This document shows positions 22,201 through 34,284 of a DNA stretch of 64,000 bases, one piece after another. A program made the translations under genes and the position numbers. This DNA comes from Dipetalonema caudispina (lineage: Eukaryota > Nematoda > Chromadorea > Rhabditida > Onchocercidae), in NCBI GenBank assembly GCA_013365325.1, contig JABVXV010000004.1, positions 372,001 to 436,000 on the forward strand, written 5' to 3'. Numbering within the stretch: position 1 is the stretch's first letter; each line of letters opens with the position of its first letter. The notes under the pieces were generated by a model. It saw only the letters and a program-made list of their open reading frames with translations. It had not been told where the DNA came from and did no database searches.

Positions 22201-25200
22201 TGACATCCCATCATTCATCAATACAACAACCTGAATCCAACTTTGATATTACTACAACCGTCAAATTTCGAGGAATAATCTCTGTGGTGCTACCAAAAGA
22301 ATGTAAATTTTTCAAATCACAAATATAGAATGTTAATACTTGTATAGCATCCGGTCTTCTTCCGCGTTCTAAATCCTGTACCGATAATTCCACGGCCTGA
22401 GCAGTAAAAGTACTTCCACCATTGTATTTGATGTCCTCAATAGCATGGCGCACCATCTACAAGTACAAGTAACGAGGTGCCATTGTCATGCAGAAAGAGA
22501 ATTATGATATTGCTTTGAAATTATTTCAACTTGAAAGTAAAAAAATACACTGACCTGTTTATCCCTACCTAAGCCAAGTGTTTGACGCAATGTTGGTACT
22601 GAGGTGAATGAGTTTATACCCACTGCGACGTGAGTTTTCCCTGTATCGATCGGTAAACGTTCAATAAGTGAGAGAGCTAATTCACGCTGATGCTCGAAAA
22701 CTTGCTGACGACTAGTGGATGCATCCAGAATTATTTCCAAGTCCATCTTCGAATATTTACATCTGTAAAGATATAAATCTTCTGATGTTCTCATCATTTA
22801 TTTATCATGAATGAGGTATCATGGGAAAAAGATACTTATTTGCTTCCAATGATTTCGCTATACGTCCTGATTCCACAGGTGTATCCTCTAAGAATAAATC
22901 GTTATTATTGAAATTGTTCGAAACGTCGGATCCTTGTCTTCCATTCAATTGATTCTCTTCCCTTTCATTACTACTCTTACCTTGCTTGACTTCATCTGGA
23001 AGAGTCCTGAAACATTTTAATCAAATTTCATATATTTTCAAGTACTTCTCCAACAAAGATTTTTTTATTCTTACCTTCCTATCATTGAACTGACATGCAT
23101 TCCTTTAACTGATGCATGTTTTACCGATTGTTTGTTGTTGCTTATGCTTCCTTTACAATTCAAAATTACATTACTAATATCCTGCAAAAGAATAATATGC
23201 AAATACTGTCATCATCTTTAGTAAAATTAGCATCTTTTAACGTTTAAAAAGTTAAATAAGTATCACTAATATAATATGTAAATGAAAAAAATATTGATGC
23301 AAGATTATACCTCAATAAAATTATTCACTCTATCACCGATGTATACGTGTGTTGCATTCCCCGTGTATTCTGTCAGTTCATTTTCCTTTGACAAGGTAAT
23401 CGCATAAATTTTTCCGCCTGTTTCGCGCAGCTTCAAAGCTGCATCCTGGATAATGGACTAATGAAGATTCCTGTTGTTACAATAGTAAAAGTAATTGACC
23501 TATTCCCATTAGTGAATGATTTTTTGGGGACGACTCGGATGACATCCGGAGAGTAACGATAGGTAAAAATATACTTTGATAATTTCCATCCGGCATGTAG
23601 TGAAAGAAACAGAAGAAAGATTAGACAAATTTAAATCCAGCTAATATTAAAATTAATGATTTAGATGCTATAAGAGAGTGGTAGTCGATTCGGTGTACCT
23701 GAGCAAGTTGTCGCACATCGTTGTTGTTACCGCTGGAAAAGATAACGATAACTAATCGAGCTGAAGATCTTCGATTTGAAGCTATCTCGAGCAGTGCTGC
23801 CTCTACACCTGCAACTAATGAAGTTCGACCTCCAGTTCGTTGTAAGCGTTCCAGCTCATACAGTATATCCTCTGGTGTCTGCTTTTTTTTAAATCCGAAA
23901 TACACTTTTCCCGTATCACTGAACTTCACTACTGCTACTGCCAGTCGATCCTAAAAATCAATTATTCTGCATGGAACAAGATAATTTGCGTAGCAAGAGA
24001 AAGTATTGATTCTTCCATAGCAAAATCGGAATTCGAAGTTTCTCACAATGCTATGAGCTGGAAGTTTGATAACATGTTGGAAAAGATACCAAGAAATCTT
24101 CCAACGGGATCATTTTAATCAGATCCATTGCAAAAGTCTTTTGACTATTGAAAGCAATTTCACTCCTCGTGGAAGTATCGATGACAAATAATAAGTCCAC
24201 AGCGTCATCTTTGCACGAGAATGAACTGAAATGTAGTACTCGAAGATTTATACCATAGGAGCCTTAGATATCATTTTCTGGTGGAAAATTGAGATTCCTT
24301 CAAATAAACAAAACATAAAACCTTATTGATGCTATTGAAGATTTCCGTCTTACCACTTCTTTTTCTTCTACCAACTTTTTGTCAGCAGCGATAGATAACC
24401 CTGTCACGAGTTCCGTCTGTAAATAACTATTTGATTATATGCTATCCCAAACTACGTAACTCTATGTTACTCATTTTTCACTCTATCTGAATAATTCTGT
24501 AGCCTAACGTCATGTCCCCAAAATGATACCGTCCTGAAAGAAAACCATTGGCTAGTCTCCGACTAATAATTGTAAATGGTTATCTAGCAAACTGCAGATA
24601 GAACCGGATATGACAGATTTGGTCGACATGGCTCCATTCTTTATGTCACACTGATTACACTGATATTATCATCCCATCTTTACCTCACATATATCCTTGG
24701 TTTATTACTCGTTGGCCTTACTGTTAGATTCCTTACTGTTGCTAGCACTGTTGTAAGTTCATTTTTTCTTATTAAAAGAATGAAAGAGAGAAGAAGAACC
24801 TACTCCTGGAGGTAGTGAGGGAATTGGCGTAGATGGATTCTGACACTTAAGCAACGATATTGTAGCATCTTCCAGGAACCGCTTTTCACGAGCATCTACA
24901 TATACCAACCACTTACTTCTTGCGTATAATTCCAGTTCCCTACAATTTACTCAAGGTTTACTTAATAGCAACTTCTTCAGAATCTTCGCAGAAGAGGATC
25001 AAATACATATCAAGTTTATGAATTATTTATCACTTATTCACCATACTGTTTATCCTTGCTCCTTTCACCATACCACCAACACTCTTCAGAATTCTCCTTT
25101 CAACCGTTCCAAATAAGACATTAATCTTTCATTTCTGCTTTTGAATCATTCTGTTTTCTTCTTACTATTCCGCAGGTTTACGTCATCAGTACGGAATAAG

Positions 25201-28200
25201 AAAATATGACTGAGAAAAACTTTGAATTTGCTGACAAACTCACTTCTTCTGGCAATAGACTAAATTTACCTGAAATAGTAATCTTGATTAGCAGCAATTG
25301 CATAGACGATGGCATCGGCAGCATGAAGACGATCCGCAGCATCTAAAAGATCCTCCCAGCGATCTTGGCTGTGACCATCTGATATGAGAACGATCATTTT
25401 TCTACAACATTTTAATGGTACTTCAAAAGTTTGAATTATTTCATTGGTACTTTTTGATGCAAGTTATTTTATATTCCATATCGTACTAAAAAGAAGAAAT
25501 AGCTTTTATAACATCCATTTTAAAAATTTGCGAAAATAACTGTCTACTCTTAATGGTGATTTGAAATTATAATACAGTGATAATGATTAATCATCCTTTC
25601 TCTTCTGCAGTACTGTTGAAGAGATGAATTCCTAAAGAGACAGAACAGAATGATACTCTTACGAAAAAGGATCCGATATATGGAGGTGCTTTAACTTACC
25701 TGGCATCTTCTCTTCCTCTTTCTTGAATTTCTTTGATAGCCAAATTAATACCACTCACTGAAGACGTGTTACCACCAGAATGTGTGAGAGAAAGTAGAGC
25801 GTTTAATATCTGAATTTAACAAATTTAACGATTCAGTACCAAATATCATCAATAAACAGGGAAGGAAATTGTCGAAGCATACCTCTGCTCGGTTGTTAAA
25901 TTCATTAAAATGAAAATTGATCTGAGCTTCAGAACTGAATGATATAGCAGCAACTCGAATACGATTATTGAAAGCTGATGATGGAATTTGTTTTAACTGA
26001 AAGCGATAAATTCAAATAATATATGCCCCACAATTATATAAATTTATGAACTCCGATCTAGGATTTTTTCTTTCTTTTTTTGATATTTTGTTATAATATT
26101 GCTTGTCATCTCTCTCTTTCCTTAATTTTTTGAGAGTGCTGGTCCTTCGTTGACTTGCTTTACTAAAACGAATTTGCATAGGTCATAAGTGATCAGATGT
26201 TACTACAAAATGTTGTAGACAAATTAAAACGGAGACCAGTGCAGTGGCAAATTGTAACTGTTTCTTGAAGGCTTTCTCGACACTTTGCGACGTGTCAACA
26301 ACAAATATCAGATCTATCAAACAGTTGGGATCTTCTACTTGAACCTGTAAATAAGCTATATATACTTCCTCAATAAAGAAAACGCACACAGTTCTGAAAT
26401 TGGATGTCACAAATGATGCAACCTTACAGCTGAGCGTCACATGTTTGCAAGTGTTTAAAAAAGCGCCCAAGTTTAGATGTTCCAGCTAAGATATCCTAGG
26501 ACAACAAGCATATGAGTAAACTCTTGTCGGATAATGACTGTACCACGGTAATAACCGAATCGATACACAAAAAGAAGCATTGAATCAGATCTCAGCAGTT
26601 CATTTCGAAAATAATGTTTGATTTGAATAACCTTCGAATTAATTTCTGCTAAAGGAAGATCGAAGTTAAGCAATGCATGACGTGTTTCATTTTTCGTAGT
26701 TGATTTTATTGTCACATCTGGTTTGCTTGTTACTTGAGGTTGATCTGAAGATGTTCAAGTTTCATGAAAGATGAAAGAGGTGATGTTTAAATTACTTATT
26801 GTGACAATTGAATACTACGACAACTAATCAACACCTGTTGAATAATTGAAAAATGTTTACCATTAAAAAGTGTCGTAACTTTGCCAGTTAAATGTTGATC
26901 CGTTTCTGTCCTTTCCATAAAATCCTTTTTTACTGAACTGCTACTATCCAAACGTATGTAATTTGCAAATTTCTGTAAAAAGAAATAGAAAAAATAAACC
27001 TATCATATCTTTTTTGAATAGAGTAAAAAAGATTTACCTTCTTATAATGTTTGACGTTAGTTATGAGTGTATCCGGGTTACCAGCATATAACAAAAGTTC
27101 ATCCTTCGAATAGTTGCTTGTGATCGGCATGACATACACTTCCGCGCTCGCTTCTACAAATGGAATAGATTTGAGAATATGTTCATCTGAGATAAAGATA
27201 GTACTTGCAACGACTGTACCCAATTATTATAAGCAGAGATTGTTTCAATAAACTTCAGTTTAAGAGGAGAAGTCGAAAATTTCAAAGTTACAACTGTTTC
27301 TCTTTAGTTTCCAAAAGTAAAACTAACGTTGAAGTTTAGAAGCAGTAGTAGTCACAGCTTGCATGGAATCTTGCGTACTGCCATCTGTGAGAATGACAAA
27401 AATACGTCGTCGAGGGTCATCACCAGGAATGCCTCTTTGTAATAATGCAACATTCACCGCTGAAGTATAGAAGTATAGAAAACCTTTTCTGCAAATATCA
27501 TTCAGTTGGCTCACTATATGATTTGATTAACAATACAGTGTCGATACTTCTACTTTCCCTATTTTAATCCAGATTTGATCAAATTTGGCATATATAGTAG
27601 AATATAGCAAAACCGATCTTATTTTGATAAAACGAGGTTTTTGAATTCATTCCTTCGAAATTAAAAAATTCATGGAAGAAAAAAAAAAATTGGCCCGTTT
27701 CCGAACAGTAATCGCATTTCAATTTAGTAGAACCTATTACTAAAATGACACAAAACAAAAAATCTACGACTTATATCTGTCAATATATTATGTAGCATAC
27801 GGTAAGATGCCTTCATTTAATATTTGTTAATTTTTCATTAAATATCTTGTTTTGAGAAACTTTGTACTTCGAAGTTAGACCTAAATCTGAAAACTCATCC
27901 TGAGCGCTAAATAAGGAAGAAATTTAATCGTTCCGCGACATTCATCATCAATCCATTATCCCAAACTAATTAATAACATCTTATTCACGATATTTTCGTA
28001 TTTTAATTAAAAATGAAAGACATTAAAATTGAGACACTTAAGAAACATTTTTCTTTAGAGTTTTAAAGAAAAACTGAAAAACAGATGTAAAATATTATTC
28101 CTTGGGATATTACCATATTCCTCCTATTCATGTTGCAAGTTTGAGATCTTAAACACCAATTACCTGCAGATACCGACGCATTGCTGTATTCATTTTGCAA

Positions 28201-31200
28201 TTTTTGCACAGCATATAATATATTTTCCTTCGTTGTTGGCTTTCGAAGCCCAATTTCGACGTGAGCATTATCGGTGAACGTTATAAGCGACACTCGGACC
28301 CGTGACTCGGAATCAACGACTTGCAAAGTCCGAAGTAACTCTTCCAGAAATCTTTTCGAAATTTCGAAATCATCATCTGCTACTGTTGATTTGTCCACCA
28401 AGATGATAAGATCGACGAGATCTGCAGCATTCAATTACGTAATCATAAATGGCGATATTCTTTCTTATTTACTTTCCATAGATTTCTAGAATTAATGATC
28501 CACTTGTCGATTATATTGTCCAGCAACAGATCAATAGTTCTTGAATTGCTGATAATCTGCAGGATGCAAGAGGTCAAATTTTAGTATCCAAGAGGACAAT
28601 CATGCTTTTATTCAGGTAGCATTTTTACGAACTTAAATCTTCACATACTCTTTGAAGAGACTTCTTTTCCTTCCCTTCATCATCCATTCTTATCTCTAAC
28701 GTTAACTCCATTCAAGAAAAATTTCAAAATGGACAAAAAACACTTTGAACTTCTTAAATAAACAATCAAACATTTCAATTTCATTTGGTAGTTCAGTTAG
28801 CAATGCTTCTATGGGTCACATAAAAACATAAAGTCTATGACTGCTACCGATACTAAGAGATAGTGTAGTTCTCTGCAGTGATGATAACGTACGTGCAAAC
28901 AGCACTCGTATCAGGCATAGTGCAAGTGCAGTTCTAAACGCATGCATGCCAGGATATAAATGAGTGCATGAATTCTGCACATAATTAATAAAATTACTGT
29001 AATCATTTGAAAATAGTAATGTTGCATTGTTCATAAAATGGTACCGTTATGAGCCTGAATGGATTTGATAACTGGGGATGATAAGGCATCAACGGGTTCA
29101 TCATTTACGTCTGCCTCATTCTTTATCAGTTGTTTGCCTGAAATTAAAAGTTTTTGTTTCAATCGCTAATCATTTTTGACTTCTTTTTACTATTCACTAA
29201 TGGAAGATACTATTTACCTGCGTCAGTAACGAATCGCCTAGCACGTCCATCCACGTAGATTTTCCATCTGTCTTTCGTGAAAGCTTCCAGTTCGACAAAT
29301 CTATACTTCTTACTGGTCGTTACCGCATAGACAACTGTTTCTTGCAATCCATGTAATTTCCTAAATTATTCATTTTATGGCTATTCCTGCTTAGATAACA
29401 TATCTAATATGACTATATTGAAACAAAAGAACCGACTTGGCAGCTTGTACGATAGAATGCCACAAATCCTGATTGCTACCATCGGAGATCAAAATAATTA
29501 TTAGTCGAGCATTTGGCCGTCGAGATTTCTGGGCGTACTGCAACAATGGTCATAATCAGTAAATGAATATTGGTTCAACTGTTTATCTTACTTAACAGGT
29601 AACATGATGTAAAAATATCCCCGATTGTTAATAGTTGAAATTAGTCAAGAAAATTTCACTGAGAAATGGAGTAGTGTGAAACCTGAGTTGCAAATGTGAT
29701 TCCAGTTACTGCAGAAGAATTACTGGCTGTATATTCGATGGACTTAAAGTGTTGTAAAATTTGTGCTTTGGTTGTTGCTTTACCCCATTCTAGATCTAAT
29801 CGTGCTTCCTAAATATTGTTCATTATCATTTCTGAAATTCAGTTATCAAAACAAATTGAAATTCTTTGATATGGTCAAGGCCAAAAATTCAGCAGCAAGT
29901 GAATAGAAATAAATATTGGATGAGTGGAAACACAACCTTTCATACGTATCCATATTACAGATGAGCTACAACCATTAGTTGCCCTACACTAACAGTACCA
30001 TAACTTTTTATATTCTAATAAAAATGATTTTGTTGCTGATTAACCATTACTTAAAGATTATTTCGTTCTAATACTTTCATGTTTCAATGAGTTCACTACT
30101 TCCCTTATATTATATTTCCTGCGTTCGATGTTCACTTAAGTATTTCGTACATGAATACTAACTTGAGTGAAAGTTACAACAGCTATTCGGATTCTTTCTT
30201 CACTGATATCTTTGTTGGTTACTTTGTCAACCAAATCCATCATTAATTTCAACTGATTTTTCAAATCAGTGGGTAAATCTGGCGAGAGATCGATAACGAA
30301 AAGAAGATCGAAATTATCAATTGGCGGAGAGATCTGAATGACCTGTAATCATTAGTTATTACCATGCAAAGCTGAACTGACAAAAGGTTCAGTAAAGAAT
30401 TCTGGAAAGAAAGAAATGGATGAGATAGTACCTCGGCGGTGATGTTCTCCTCAGTTTGTTCCTTTTCTACAGTTTCATTCATGATTAGTTCACTTTTCAG
30501 GTCTTTACCCAATTTCGCATTCTTTTTATTGTTTAGCAGTAATTGAGTACCCTTCGCTTTAAATATCGACTGTTCGTGAATAGTGAACATCTCGATCGGA
30601 GAATTCAAATCATTGATTGAATTTGCAAAAGCTGTTGAATTTGAATTGGCCTCGCTTGATGGTTGCACCTTTGTTAGTGGCTTCTTTGATGCTCTTTTCT
30701 TCTGGCCAATAATATTGACATTAGCTGCAGCAAATCTTTCATCTATTTTTTTTTCATCGATCATTTCTTCGATTGGCTGTTTGATCTTCCTTGTCTCCAA
30801 GATTTCAGAAGTTACTCCTTGTTCGGTGAATTCACTTATTTCAGTCATACTTTGAGGTATTTGTGTCTTCGACTTCTTCACATTAGTCGTAGAGTCATTT
30901 TCAATTATGTTTAATTCTGGCTCAGTGGCGTTTGTTACGTGTGCTTGAGATAAATTTGCTAGTACACATTTATTAATTAGAGAAGAAATTGTGCGAACGA
31001 ATCTGAAAAAGTAAAATATTTTCGGATGAGGTATGGTTTTACTGAACGTGTACTAAAGTGGTTCTGCTTCCAGAAAAACTCTGTTGCAAGCTTGAGGAAC
31101 GATGCCAAATGCATCAAAGGTCATGTCATGTCCTCTGTCATGAAATACGAAGCAGTTATATTAAGAATATTTCTTCTCATGAATCTTATCGCAAGAATTT

Positions 31201-34200
31201 GTTGAGAAAAACAGGTACTTACCGATTTTGCTCTGCCCCTACATAGACTCGATTGACATCACCTGTATAGAGTGTTAGTTCGTCCAAGTCATAATCTCGA
31301 CTTATCGGGACAGCAAAGACCTCGGCATTTGCATTTTGCAATTTTCTGCCAGCCATTTGCGCCACATGCCAAAATTCTTGCCCATTTCCATCCGATATCA
31401 AAATGAATATCTGTAGCAGATACCAAATAAATTGTATCCCAATTTCATCTAAGATTACAGTAAGTATTTCTGGATGTCATTATTATCAGTCCTCATTATT
31501 AGAATAACATATAATTAAATACCTGAATCGCATCGTTCCTCCGCCAACGAGAGAGATCTGTCAGAGCTAAGTCAACGGCCCTTGCTATTCTTGTACCACC
31601 ACCAGTGAATTTAATTTTATCCAGTTTCTCCATGATCTCACTAGGAGTTCGACTAATTTTAGATGGAATTACTACCTCAGCTGAAGATGCAAAACGTACC
31701 ACAGATATCTGTAATATGGTGGAAAGTTTGAAAGAAAGACTACATTAGTCTCTTATTTAGCAGCAAGAACGTATATTAGAAATGTTTATACTTCTGTCAT
31801 TAGTTATAGATGAAAAGAATAACGGGGGACTCGATGAGTAGTAAAAGGTATGAAATACCTGGATCCGTCCATCTTCCAATGTTGCTGGTACGAAGGAATC
31901 AATTAAATTGCGTACTAATTTGCGCTCATCCTCAAACGCATTAAAAACAGAACCACTTGAATCCAAAATAATCGTAAGATCAACCTATAAATCAAATACC
32001 GTCTTAAGGAGCATCAGACTAACAGCAGTAAACATTTAGCATTTAATTTAACCTATACCATGAATACTCAAAACTGACCTTGTTAGCTTTGCATATCCTC
32101 TCTAAGTTCAATTTTTCGTTTCGCTGTTCTTTTTCCATTTCTTGTGTTCGAATTCCAAATGTTATTGTTGTTTGCAAAGTAATGTCGCTAGCGTTGCGAT
32201 TTCTGCCCTGTGATTCGGAAATATGCGTGCATCGATCAATCGCCTATATCAAGCATTTTCATACTTCATAATCTTGAAAAATCGTTGAATTAACTGTAGA
32301 ATCATATCCATCATATTCTGGTCATACGTTTAATTTACAATTCATAATTTACGATCTTTGTTGTAGTAGCTATTCGCTTAGTAATCGAATCGTATGAGCA
32401 TGCCCATATGTTATATTGTGATTTATTCAGTTAAATCAAATTAGCATAAAAATTGTTTTATAGTGTGAATAGTTACTGCTGCAACGAAAATCCTAAAAAC
32501 ATGTGTGACAAACAAGAAAACAGTTGCCAATGGTGATAATCCCAATAATCTTTTTATGGAAGGAACAAAGTTTTGCTAAAAAATTCTTTCTCACTCTTTG
32601 ATTACAACACAACGATGTATCTTCTTGGAATATCTTTCAAGAAAATAAGGCAACCAGGAAGTGATTGATGTACCCTTGTCAATTCCTCGAAGAAGATATC
32701 ACGATCAGATTCTGCAGCATATACATGTTGGCGACTTTTAGTGTATCCTATAAGAGCCGGAAGATTCGGTTTCGTAGTTGACGTGATAACGAATAATGTT
32801 GCACCAATACGTTCCAAGCTATTCCTAAAATAGATAAATGCTGGGAAAGGAAAGATAATTATTCATTAACATGCGACAAAATAATGAGAATAGATCTAAA
32901 CTACTACCTATAGAACGATCTTGTTGCTTCTGACATGGTTCTCTTCGAATGAAATGCCAAGTAACTTACTTAGCTTCTAATGTTTCAGCTATTAGATCCA
33001 TAGAAACACCGTCATGAGCCAGGAAAACTAATTTGCTTGAGGTGAGACGACCGCTACTAATGAGTTGTTGTGCAGCTAATTCCAGCGCTCGGGATGGCGA
33101 ACTGTCCAATTTGGTGCGAGCTTGCAGAGTTTGGATGTAATCCATTACCTGAATAATCCCGAAGTAAGCATATTAAACTTATGTTTTCCTACCTACTACT
33201 TTATTTGCATAAATAGCAACGCAGAGTACAGTAATCCGATCAGCAGCCACTGTCCACTAGCTATTAAAAAGTTAAAAGCAATCTGCTACAGTAATCTTTA
33301 CAATGATAGTTAATTTCTGTATCCATCTCTCGTATTTAACGTTTAACAATATGAAATATTTAGCATCAACCTTTTCAGGTCGAGAAGCAAATGACGACAC
33401 GATAGGAAGTAAAACGATGGGAATTTGATGAAATTCTACAACACCGTATGAGATGTTGCGTTTTACCGATACGTTTTCTAAATGCCTGAAAAATGGACTC
33501 ATATCATGCTACTATTGGCTACAGTAAATGACTTTACTTCCATTATGAATGATATCTGTCTTTATTTGTATATTATGATAATAATATCTGATTGTCACAT
33601 ACTTCAACAATAATGATTATTGCCATGAACATACGATATCAGTAGTTTTTCCAAGCATATTATGGTAACTGTCGTACCATAATTTCTGTCTCATGCATTC
33701 TGATGCTTTTTCGTACTCTTGTACATCCGGAAAGAACAATCAGGCAGCAGTGACCCGAGCGCCCACCTGATTATATCAATAATTTTGCTCCGCTGTTTGT
33801 TGAAATCGATGGTTGAATTTGAGTCACTGGTATCCACCAAAAATATTACATCTATTGGTTCTTCTTCGCATTGTGCTACAAATTCATAAATAAGTTGATA
33901 TCCTACAACCGACATTTATTCATCTACCAAGCAAACGAAGAAACGCTTCTTGCTACTATTAGTCATTGTTATGTTTTGCTGCACGGGAAGATTACCCGAA
34001 TTGATCATTTATGGTTATTTGCACTTTATGGCTGCAACATTAACTTCTTTTATTATTAGAAAAAATCAGTTTTTTAGCATTGCCGACTTTCCGAACAACT
34101 TTAAAATTTGATTGTTGAGTTAAACAATACAGTTGCCCTTTAGAACCGTATAATAATAGTTTGCCGGATGCGGATTATCACTGTTATCAGATATAACAAA

Positions 34201-34278
34201 ACAGAGTGGAGATGAAAACAAACCTTTCTTTGTGATTTGCGCATTCACCGCTGCAGCAAGAAGTAATAATACAAACAT
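18218..34278 (-). CDS. Secreted protein with nine von Willebrand factor A domains
   Basis: Forty-three exons join in one frame to give about 2,355 aa. It starts with a signal peptide, MFVLLLLAAAVNAQ, encoded by exon 34224-34278, and has no C-terminal membrane segment, so it should be secreted. Nine VWA domains follow, each starting with a hydrophobic strand and an Asp (for example VDLTIILDSSGSV and CEIDAIMLIDSSGSV), with conserved later strands such as IFILISDG. Four Ser/Thr/Lys/Glu-rich linkers separate some of them. Tandem VWA arrays occur in collagen VI-type and matrilin-type matrix proteins; no collagen Gly-X-Y, EGF or other module is present here. The likely role is extracellular adhesion or matrix organisation (inferred). 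Introns are mostly 50-700 bp; one contains two tRNA-Gln genes. The acceptor TTTCAG abuts the ATG. The least certain boundaries are exons 24376-24416 and 26506-26744. I cannot name a worm orthologue. Confidence 0.9.
19276..19854 (-). other. Charged and Ser/Thr-rich linker before the last VWA domain
   Basis: Exons 19708-19854 and 19276-19576. The first encodes an Arg/Lys/Glu-rich, probably helical segment (RQNEERKKDIASELDRNLKR). The second is rich in Ser, Thr, Lys and Pro (PRTTQTTPSTSFHRQ) and is probably disordered, possibly O-glycosylated. Confidence 0.75.
20386..20457 (-). tRNA. tRNA-Gln (anticodon TTG)
   Basis: Seventy-two nucleotides on the - strand. Acceptor stem GGTCCCG pairs with CGGGACC, discriminator T; D arm TGTAGTGGTTAGCA; anticodon stem CAGGA/TCCTG around loop CTTTGAA; T loop TTCGAAT. 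B-box sequence GTTCGAATC is present. CCA is not encoded, as in eukaryotes. A TTTTT terminator follows about 10 nt downstream on the same strand. It sits in the 20288-21210 intron of the VWA gene, same orientation. Confidence 0.97.
21005..21076 (-). tRNA. tRNA-Gln (anticodon CTG)
   Basis: Seventy-two nucleotides, differing from the tRNA at 20386-20457 at only two positions: the anticodon wobble base (CTG, reading CAG) and one T-loop base (TTCAAAT). All stems pair. A short TTTT tract lies about 10 nt downstream. It is in the same intron and orientation, about 550 bp away, which points to a local duplication with an anticodon switch. Confidence 0.96.
21880..22762 (-). other. VWA domain 7, full MIDAS
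   Basis: Exons 22555-22762, 22340-22456, 22043-22230 and the 5' part of 21755-21978. It has DASTS, YNGGSTFTAQAVELSV and VVLMNDGMSQD, all consistent with metal binding. It runs without a linker into domain 8. Confidence 0.87.
23075..24225 (-). other. VWA domain 6
   Basis: Exons 24090-24225, 23699-23950, 23311-23445 and 23075-23181. The first motif is DTSTR, with Arg in place of the second serine; the loop QRTGGRTSLVAGVEAAL is intact, and the third motif is changed to IVIFSSG, losing the metal Asp. The next exon, 22836-23006, is an Asn/Glu-rich linker. Confidence 0.85.
24804..26344 (-). other. VWA domain 5, full MIDAS
   Basis: Exons 26207-26344, 25883-25996, 25700-25809, 25270-25401 and 24804-24939. 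It has DTSQS, HSGGNTSSVSGINLAI and MIVLISDGHSQD. An extra hydrophobic stretch, SVLICLQHF, lies where the first exon ends and could reflect a slightly wrong donor choice. Exon 26506-26744 upstream is the linker. Confidence 0.85.
26861..28421 (-). other. VWA domain 4, degenerate MIDAS
   Basis: Exons 28164-28421, 27328-27459, 27038-27153 and 26861-26972. The first motif is DKSTV, so the second serine is lost, and the threonine loop is replaced by NASVSAAVNVAL; FVILTDGS is kept. Exon 29045-29137 upstream encodes a short acidic linker. Confidence 0.82.
29218..30342 (-). other. VWA domain 3, partial MIDAS
   Basis: Exons 30163-30342, 29683-29808, 29437-29537 and 29218-29360. The first motif reads DLSPD in place of DxSxS, the threonine loop reads TASNSSAVTGITFA, and the later strand IIILISDG is conserved. 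Confidence 0.85.
30950..31984 (-). other. VWA domain 2, full MIDAS
   Basis: Encoded by exons 31859-31984, 31523-31708, 31223-31410 and the start of 30432-31002. It has all three classical metal-site elements: DSSGS, FTGGGTRIARAVDLAL and FILISDGNG. It ends with the helix FVRTISSLINKC, a domain end seen in the other repeats too. A 165-nt linker exon (32079-32243) separates it from domain 1. Confidence 0.9.
32674..33875 (-). other. VWA domain 1 of the array
   Basis: Encoded by exons 33725-33875, 33371-33485, 32970-33148 and 32674-32824. It starts EEEPIDVIFLVDTSDSNS, with an intact DxSxS first metal motif, then YGVVEFHQIP and KLVFLAHDG. The usual GGxT metal threonine loop is replaced by a SSPSRAL segment, so metal binding may be impaired. 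Confidence 0.85.
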
Positions 34279-34284
34279 CTGAAA
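34279..34284 (-). promoter_or_regulatory. Splice acceptor directly abutting the VWA gene start codon
   Basis: On the - strand the sequence reads TTTCAG then ATG with no base between. A spliced leader joined here would leave no gene-encoded 5' UTR; alternatively an upstream non-coding exon is spliced on. Confidence 0.5.
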
